Shown here: piece after piece, positions 56,450-64,000 of the stretch
Position numbering within the stretch: position 1 is the stretch's first letter
Layout: each line of letters starts with the position of its first letter
The notes under the pieces: generated by a model
The model's database searches: none
What the model was told of the DNA's origin: nothing
Seen by the model: the letters and a program-made list of their open reading frames with translations, nothing else
DNA from: Sacculina carcini
Taxonomy: Eukaryota; Arthropoda; Thecostraca; Sacculinidae
Direction of reading: 5' to 3'
NCBI GenBank assembly: GCA_916048095.2
Contig: OU696573.1
Coordinates: 8,712,306 to 8,776,305 of the forward strand
Length of the DNA: 64,000 nucleotides
Made by a program: the position numbers and the translations under genes

Positions 56450-57596
56450 ATGTTTCAATGAGAAGGATAGCAGGGGTTCACGAAGAAACTTCATCGATTC
56501 AATCTCGTACCAGTGCACATAGGCATAGAATGAGTGTCAATAAGAAAATTCGTCATTTGGTCACATCTAGCAGTGCTATGACAGCAATAGTGGAACAACA
56601 TGCTATGTATGTATGCCCTATGACATAAGGCATGCTTTATGTATGCCTTGAAGAACCTCCCAGTACCATTCAGTGGAACAGTGATCATCAGTGAGCATCC
56701 ACCCTCGTAGAATCTATTCCCGAAAAGTATCGCCCTCATCGACCGTTAATTTGTGTTTTATGTGACATACTTGCAAACGAGCGGACAATTATACATGTAT
56801 GTATTTGGCTTAGACATACGAACCCCAATAAGAAGTTCACAGTTAATTATTTTAGGAAACCCCTGACCTGGCAGTTCAAGTTAATTTGATGATGCCGGTG
56901 TAGACCTAGAAGGAGGGCCAACTCAAGGGTACCTCAAACATTATCTATCCACAATCCTTTCCATCGCTCATAGATAAGCCCGATTCAGCAGTCACACAGC
57001 GCATTGTCCGAAATAATACTGATCTAAATAAATATTGGTGATTGTGATAAAATACACAGAAAACCAATTTGAGTGTTTCAATTTTATTTGAAGGACAATT
57101 AGGCAGAGGACACACTGGGCGTTTTTTGTCAAGTGTTTGTTTTGTCGTCGCCGCTCTAGTAGGATCACACTTGGCGTTTATTTTACGGTCGGATAATTTA
57201 AAGTCCTCTCACTCGCTCACTCACAGACGTCATTCATTTGATCACTGACCACAGTGCAGTCAGGGTGCGGGCCAGTGCTGTGTGAAGTGCTACTAGTACT
57301 GCGTGTTTCCGATCATTTGAAGAAAACTTGGATAGAAAACAATTGCTTGCATTATTACCAGTGGTTTCTGCTGTACCTTTTTTCTAACTTGCGATAACGA
57401 TAAAACCATCATGTTTTCCCCAGCCTGCGATAAACGATAAATAATGTCAAAACAGTTCAGTTTTCGTCGTGTTAGCGTGCGGACGTGTTTTGTGATCTCC
57501 GGGATAGAAATTGCTATTTATCGTAATTTATCATATTTTGAGTTCTATTGAGAACATTTAGTGAAACGCATTAAAGTTAAGTGATATTTGCCAATA
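56450..57596. other. Region 3' of filamin and 5' of the following LINE
   Basis: The first part is the filamin 3' UTR. About 57100-57596 may be the 5' untranslated leader of the LINE that starts coding at 57597, but its 5' boundary and target duplication were not found. Confidence 0.4.
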
Positions 57597-58569
57597 ATGG
57601 CATCTGGTACGGCCAAGAGGAAGTCTTGTGCCACCTGTGTACAAAAGAATGAAGAAACCGTGCGTCTGAAGGAGATCATCGATGAATTGAAAACACAAAA
57701 CGAGTATTCACAAGAAAAGCTTTCAAAGGATGAACAGCTTGAGTCGAAACTATCGTTGGTACTGAACAAGGTTAGTGAATTGGAAATGATTGTACGTGAA
57801 AGACATGATTGTATTGGAGAAAGAAAAACAGACATGAATGCAAGGAGAACGAAACTTCGCATTGTTTGGAACAAAATTGTGAGAAGACTGGTAGTCCTTG
57901 GCTGGATGCAGCTAAAAAGGGGAAGAATTTGCTGGTGATCAAGTCTACTAATAGCAATGTATCAGAAAAAACCAAAGTAAAATCGGCTTTGAAAGACTTA
58001 CAGGTTGAAAACACTAAATTCTCAGACAACGGAAATATCGTGATGAATTTCAAAAATGTGAAATCGCGTGATGCTGCTGTGGAGAAACTTCGTACAATCG
58101 AAAATGTGTCGTCAACAATTATAAAAAAGATTCAACCAAAGATTATGCTGTGCAACGTAAATAGAGAAGAAACTCCTGAAGAGGTTATTGAAACGTTGTT
58201 GGAAAAAATCCAACATTGAAATCTATTGAGCAAGAAAGATGTAAAATGAGCGTACTGTTCAAGAAGCCAGCTGCAGGGAATACGCAGCACTACATCTTGA
58301 GAGGCAACCATGAGGTTCGAAGCGCTGTTGCAAGTCTCGGGGATAAGCTACATCTTGACTGGGGCGTGTACAAGGTGAGAGACAGATATTATACGTTGGC
58401 CTGTTATCACTGTCAGCGCTTTGGCCACTCGGCAGCGAACTGCTCGGCAAAAAGAAACGGCGATGGTCCCTGCTGTTTCAGATGTGCAGGAGACCATGAA
58501 TCGAGGAGCTGTAATTCTCAAATAAAAAGGTGCATCAACTGCATGAGATATAAAAAAAGATTCAGTTGA
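57597..58569 (+). pseudogene. LINE ORF1 (coiled coil plus CCHC zinc knuckles), frameshifted
   Basis: It starts MASGTAKRKSCATCVQKNEE, with a predicted coiled coil over about residues 15-65 (Glu/Lys/Leu-rich). A frameshift near 57820 continues into LLVIKSTNSNVSEKTKVKSA and an RRM-like segment. A second shift at about 58216 gives CYHCQRFGHSAANC and CFRCAGDHESRSC, two zinc knuckles. ORF1 proteins of this design bind the element's RNA. Two shifts make it non-functional as it stands. Confidence 0.85.
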
Positions 58570-58640
58570 TCACTGTTCTAACGACCCCTGCTGTCCAATA
58601 TTGCAGCAAGAAATAGAGAATATGAAGAACAAGACCGATT

Positions 58641-61613
58641 ATGGATGTTGAGATTAAGTGTGGAGATTTGAATGTACCGTCAAATGATTCAATTGATCTA
58701 GATTTTTCTCAAGTTATTCATAGTGTATCGAAAAATATGTGTTATGAAGAGTTCATTAGGTATGTTAAGGAAGCAAATGGACTTTATGTGGTCCACATTA
58801 ACGCCAGGAGCTTAAAATCAAACTTCGATGATTTTGTACATTATATATCAAACTGTTCCGACATAGATGTAATCGCGATTAGTGAAACTTGGTTTAATGA
58901 AGCAACGCTTTTGGAATTATATAATTTGGATTCTTATAAATTATTTTCATTAAATAGAAGGGGTAAAAGGTCTGGTGGCGTTGCTATATATGTCCATAAG
59001 AAACACAATTCTGTGTTGGTTGAAAGTAAAACCATATGTGTAGATAGTAATTTTGAATGTGTAACAATCAAATTACAAAACTTATACAAAAACAAGCAAA
59101 ATGTTATATATGTGAGCTCGGTATACAGATCGCCATCATCAAGCATAATCGAATTTTGTGAAAAACTAGAAGAAATGTTTGCCATGACTAGATCTTCAAA
59201 CTGGATTATAACTAGGTATTTTAACGTTGATTTGACTAGGAAAGAATATGCGTTCAACGTTTTTCTGATGCTATGTTTAGTCTGGGCTTCATGCCATTAA
59301 TTAAATCTCCGACCAGAATCACTAGCAACAGCTGTACTACAATAGACAACATATTTACCAACATGACCAAGAGAGAATTTTGTTCAGGAACCATTACTTA
59401 TGATATAAGTGATCATTTGCCGATATACTGTCGTATAAGTGTGGCTCATCATGAAAAACAAACAGAGGAATTATTCTTCAAAAGAATTATCCATGAGAAA
59501 AGAAAATAAGCTTTTCTGTACAATTTACAAATTATTGATTGGAGGCAAACTTATACCGATAATGTGAATGACACTTTCGAAAACTTCATACAAATTTACC
59601 AATCCATTGTTGACAGGCATTTCCCCGTCATGAAAATGCGTAAGAAAACGAGAATTATGCAGCCATGGTTGACAAAAGGATTAAAAATATCGTGTAAAAA
59701 CAAAAATTGTATTTACAAAAACTATCTTAAAAGTCAGCTAAACGAGGATTATATTCAATACAAAAGATATAGAAACCTGCTAACAACTCTCCTGAGACGG
59801 TCAAAACAAATTTATTATGAGAATATCTTTTCTCGCTACAAGAATTATATCAAATCGACATGGAAAACTATGAATGAAACAACCGGCATAAATAAAAGAC
59901 AAAATTATCCTCCGCATTTCCATCACAATGAAAAAATCATAATAGAACCGAGCGACATAGCAGACGCTTTCAATAATTATTTTGTTAATATCAGCCAAAA
60001 TGTTGCACAGCATCAAACAATTCAACAGCAAACAATAAACATCCACTCTCAACGGTTTCCTGCCAATTACTCAGACAGTATGTTTTTGCAGCCCATAAGT
60101 CATGCAGAAATTTTCAACACAATCGAGTCTAGCGCAAGTAAACGATCTGAGGATGTTTACAACATAAGTATGAGCTTAATAAAAATGTCATGCCCATATA
60201 TTCTAGAACCTTTGTATTATGTTTTTAATCAGTCATTCGATACAGGTGTTTTCCCAGCAGGAACGAAAAAAGCAAAGGTGTGCCCAATATATAAATCCGG
60301 GGACAAAACGCAGTTTTCCAATTATAGGCCGATATCCTTGCTTCCTCAGTTTTCTAAATTATTAGAGAAGTGCTTCATGAAACGTTTAGACAGTTTTATT
60401 ACAAAACATAGCATTATTAACGACAGCCAATATGGATTTCAAGTAAACAAAAATGTAAATCATGCGATATTAGATTCTCAAAATTATATAACAGAATCGC
60501 TGGAAAAGAAACTATTAACTGTAGGTGTTTTCATTGATCTCAGAAAAGCTTTTGATATGGTAGATCATTCATTGCTGCTGAATAAATTGGCCAACTATGG
60601 GATAAGGGAAAATGCTTTTCAATGGATTAAAGATAATTTACAGTTCAGAACACATAATGTTATTTTTAATAAATCGCTGTCTGACTCCAGGGAGATATAT
60701 TGTTGGGTACCGCAAGGCTCGATTCTAGGACCTAAATTATTTTTGCTTTTTATAAATGATATTTTTTATTATTTGTCGGACACTAAGCTGGTATTATTTG
60801 CAGATGACACAAACATGTTTTTCTCGGGAAAAGAGGATAACCCAATAGAGCATAAAATAAATTATGAACTTGCAAAATTATATGAATGGTTAGAAATTAA
60901 TAGACTGGCGCTGAATATTGAAAAAACTCACTATATAATTTTTGCTAAAAGGCGTTTAGAAGACTTGAACTTGAAAATATATGACAAACAGATCAAGAGT
61001 CTCACAGATGAAATACTTGGGTGTATTTTTTCAAGAAAACATCAGTTGGAAAAGGCATATCAGGAACTTGGAAGCAAAAATTGCAAAAATAGCCTTTATG
61101 TTAAGACAGGTCAGGCCACTAATAAATAGTAAAACTTTCTTATTATTATATAATTGCCTAGTGAGATCTCAATTGTCTTACTGCAATGAAACATGGGGAT
61201 CAACATTTAAAAGTAATTTGGAAACATTATGTAAATTGCAAAAGGGAATAATTAGATTAATTGAGTTTAAATCTTCAAGAGAAAGCACAAGACCAATATT
61301 TGTCAAATATAGAGTTCTACCACTAGAAAAATTGGTTACCTTTAATAGAATAACTACTTTATATAAAGCTCACAACATGCTGCCAAAGGTACTGCAAAAT
61401 ATGTTCATTGTGAACAAACGTCATGTTCATAATTTCTTGTTACAGTCCTGTAGAATAAGATGTAGAAGATTTTGTAAAACTCACGATGGAGTCACTTGCT
61501 GGAATAACTTGAAAAAAGAGATCAAGCAAATACCTAGACTTGCATTATTTAAAAAACAGATGATTACCAAGCTGATGGACGACTTATATAGACAATTTGC
61601 TTCCTCAAGGTAG
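58641..61613 (+). pseudogene. LINE ORF2: endonuclease and reverse transcriptase, frameshifted
   Basis: The AP-type endonuclease (58641-59510) has VVHINARSLKSNFDDF, VIAISETWF, GGVAIYV, YRSPSS and later YDISDHLPIYC. The usual GDFN motif is TRYFNVD, losing its Gly-Asp, and a shift occurs near 59260. RT (59564-61129) shows FSNYRPISLLPQFSK, VFIDLRKAFDMVDH, VPQGSILGPKLFLLFIND and VLFADDTNMFF, the YxDD-type box as FADD. A shift near 60980-61090 moves the frame to YLGVFFQENISWKRHI and the C-terminal domain, ending at 61613. There is no RNase H. It is Jockey/CR1-like by architecture and nearly full length with ORF1, but inactive. Confidence 0.88.
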
Positions 61614-61689
61614 ATGTTATCATTGTGATACAAATTCGTTGGTGTTGTTTATTTATGCATGTTAATGTTCAGTATGGTATACAAGTATA

Positions 61690-61794
61690 TGTCTCGTACA
61701 GTCTAAATAATGGATTCATGTATGAGTGTGCGAGCGTGTGTGAGTGTGTCAGTATATATACACGCATGCATGTATGAATGTGTGTATATGTATG

Positions 61795-61829
<35 letters not shown>

Positions 61830-61960
61830 GTATGTGTGTATATATGTGTGTATGTCTATATATTCATATTCTGGGTGTATATGTGTATATGTACGAGAAT
61901 ATGTGCATATGTATTTATATGAGTGTGTGCGTATATATATTTGTGTGTATTTATATAAAT
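61690..61960. repeat. TATG/TGTG simple-sequence tract
   Basis: A GTGTATATATG-rich tract with a pure (TA)n core lies at about 61796-61818, 3' of the LINE. Open frames here are repeat artefacts. Confidence 0.85.
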
Positions 61961-62584
61961 ACTAGCATTAAAACCCGCCCGTTGTGCGGAGCAATTCATA
62001 AAAATATTGCAAATTAAAAATAAATAAGACAAAGTCATGAAAACCTTAATAAATCAAAAGGTCTGAATTTCAATATTTTTAATTTTATTTTGACAAAATA
62101 TTTTCACTCAACCCGCCTCATATTTAAACCCGCCCGACGTGAGGAATAATTCAGAACTCGAACACCATCCGTTCTGGTTCTTGAAGTCAAATCCATTAGT
62201 TTTGTATATGAATTCATTCTACACGGTGAAATTGAACGTTTTATTGCTGCCCTTTGTAAATATACCCAATATAACCTGAGTCAAACCTACCCAACCCAAC
62301 CATCCAATCTTGACCGCTCTCAGCCTAGTCTGAGGTGATTTAACTTATTAGTTTGTGATCACAAAATATACTGATGCGAACATAATTTGTAATCAGAAGA
62401 CTGATAATATCTACCCCAGGGGTCCCAAACACGCGACCCACCAATACTTTTCTCTCAACCCGCCAATATAGTATCGGGACCAAACTGTAAGGCAGCTAAA
62501 TTCACATTTGTTGCATAATGCGATATAATTATACACCATTATCATATTATCTCATAATTCCCGGTTAATGCTTCCACTAATGCA
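61961..62584. other. AT-rich spacer with transposon-end fragments
   Basis: ACCCGCCCGTTGTGCGGAGC at about 61972 and ACCCGCCCGACGTGAGGA at about 62129 are similar to each other. CAGGGGTCCCAAACACGCGACC at about 62416 resembles a hAT end, but no partner end was found. Confidence 0.4.
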
Positions 62585-64000
62585 TCATATTCTGCTCGCT
62601 GCATACGCTGCTCTTGCTGCTGTGGACTTGGTCACAAGTTTGAGCGTTGCCCCACAAAAGTACCCGTCTGTGGCTATTGTGCTGGTCCCCACCCCTCCTC
62701 CGCCTGTGCTGATCGCAGCACACTGAAATGTGTCAACTGTACTAATCACGGCCACGCTTCTAACCATTCTGTTTTTTCTCCGCAGTGTTCTTCCTTCTTG
62801 GCTGTCCGCAATTCTATCCGTGCCCGCACTCTCTTAGCTCCCACCCCCTCACCACCGACCGTCATCCCTCGTCATCCCTCGCCAATGCTAAATTGACTAT
62901 CGCCTTCTAGCCATTCTTCCCTTCCTCTTTCTATTTCAGCGCAATTTCCCTGCCGCTCTTCCATCTCTTCCCTCTACTGTTCCTCACTTCCCTCACCTCA
63001 ACCTAGTCCACATTTTAACTCTAAGTATCTTTCAATTGGATTTCTCAACATCAGATCGGCTCGAAATAAAACGACTCACATATCCCACCTCTTTGCCTCA
63101 CATAATATGTCTATTCTCTGTCTTGCCGAAACCTGGCTCCTTGATTCTGATATTTCCTCATTCTCTGCTAACTTACCTTCCTGTTCTTCATTCCTACACA
63201 AATCGCGCGACAGTTCTAAGTCTTCGGGTGGCGGGGTAGGTTGTCTATTCTCCAAAGGTCTCTCCATTTCGTCCCTTTCCAATCTGGTTTCTTCTCCCAC
63301 CTCATTCGAATTCCTAGCTCTCACCCTCTCGGTCCCCTCTTTTAACAAGTTTTGCATCCTTATCATTTACCGTCCCAATCACCCCGGCACTTCCGCGATG
63401 TTTTTTCAAGAGTTTCCTCCTCTCATTGAAGCAGTCTCGTCTATTTTCTCCAGCCATTTTATCATACTCGGCGACTTTAACTTCTGGCTTGATTCACCCT
63501 CGGCCAATCCTTACTGCTTGAATTTTATCTCATTACTTACTTCCCATGGTCTCTCTTATTCTTCTCTCTCTCCTACACACATATCTGGCCATACACTTGA
63601 TCTAATCCTGTTTCCCTCCCCATTTCTCTCGACTGATCCTGTCCCTTCCGATATCTTTGTATTTCCTCCTGATTCCTCCGTCTCTGACCACAGCCTACTT
63701 TTATCTACTCTGCCGCTCACTTGTCCCCCTTCTCATACTCCGTCCAGCTATCGTAACTACAAATGTTTTAATTCCATTCAATTTCACTCACTATTATCCT
63801 CCTGTCTCCCTATCTCTGCTCTGTATTATCTTCCTCCCCATGACATCTATCCATATTTCTCTTCCGCACTCTCCCATATAAATAATTGTATGTTCCCAAT
63901 CATCACTCGCTCATCTTCTTCTCGCTCTCCTCCTTGGTCATCTCCTCAGCTCCGAGTACTCAAGTCTCTTCAACGACGTCTTGAGCGTACTTGGAGGCGT
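62585..64000 (+). pseudogene. Non-LTR retrotransposon, 5'-truncated and running off the window
   Basis: ORF1 zinc knuckles at 62600-62790: CCGLGHKFERC, CGYCAGPHPSSAC and CVNCTNHGHASNH. The endonuclease of ORF2 follows from about 63030: IGFLNIRSARNKTTH, LCLAETWL, GGGVGCLFSKG, IIYRPN, IILGDFNFWLD and ISGHTLDLILF. Endonuclease motifs, including GDFN and the final SVSDHSLL, are intact, but frames change near 62890-63030 and around 63230. Reverse transcriptase would lie past 64000. The SPTHISGHTLDL block is typical of L2-like elements. It has far higher C/T content than the LINE at 57.6 kb, so it is a separate family. Confidence 0.8.

Noticed and set aside
62414..62445. CAGGGGTCCCAAAC as a hAT element
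   Set aside because: Only one end is visible; no inverse end or 8-bp duplication found nearby.
1..64000. CRISPR array, prokaryotic operon or defence system
   Set aside because: Spliced genes and animal transposons throughout; tandem repeats present are microsatellites or minisatellites without unique spacers.

Overview
The window is animal nuclear DNA: spliced genes with GT-AG introns, large introns, AT-rich spacers with (CA)n and (TA)n arrays, and a very dense load of animal-type transposable elements (BEL/Pao, Ty3-like, non-LTR, Tc1/mariner, hAT, pogo/Tigger, tRNA-derived SINEs). It looks like an invertebrate bilaterian. Neither the genes nor the repeats let me name a phylum with confidence; two foldback elements carry CCTAA-rich centres, which is compatible with an arthropod but not decisive.

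Four host protein-coding genes are supported, all on the + strand. (1) An acid-sphingomyelinase-like phosphodiesterase, 5'-partial, has seven reconstructed exons between 1400 and 20073; a 12.5-kb intron inside it (3716-16264) is packed with transposons. (2, 3) Two tandem DEG/ENaC-family cation channel genes, each with a single uninterrupted coding exon, lie at 31169-32626 and 33722-35155. (4) A filamin C-terminal half (fourteen exons, 40797-56449, 840 codons) covers about nine Ig-like filamin repeats equivalent to vertebrate repeats 16-24, with no actin-binding CH domains visible. One of its introns (55462-55562) has a GC donor, and another (48063-55257) is a 7-kb nest of DNA transposons.

The rest is mobile or decayed sequence. 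The most complete elements are a BEL/Pao retrotransposon (22271-29476, minus strand, 5-bp target duplication, LTRs roughly 2-3% different by eye) and an apparently intact DD41D Tc1/mariner-superfamily transposon (4868-6257). The latter has perfect inverted repeats and sits inside a dead RNase-H-bearing LINE. Many short non-autonomous hAT elements have recognisable 8-bp target duplications, three of them perfect. Others include an internally deleted pogo/Tigger element, two non-LTR elements at the right end (57.6-61.6 kb and 62.6 kb to the edge), two SINE families, and long foldback structures. A decayed histone H3 coding sequence lies on the minus strand at 8.7-9.1 kb.

I found no bacterial-type systems, CRISPR arrays or clearly functional RNA genes. 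The host genes are unrelated in function (lysosomal/secreted lipid hydrolysis, ion channels, cytoskeletal cross-linking). I saw no convincing previously undescribed system. The best leads are the short filamin arrangement, the GC-AG intron, the intact DD41D element, the H3 relic, and the nested DNA transposons, whose relative ages can be read from the insertions.
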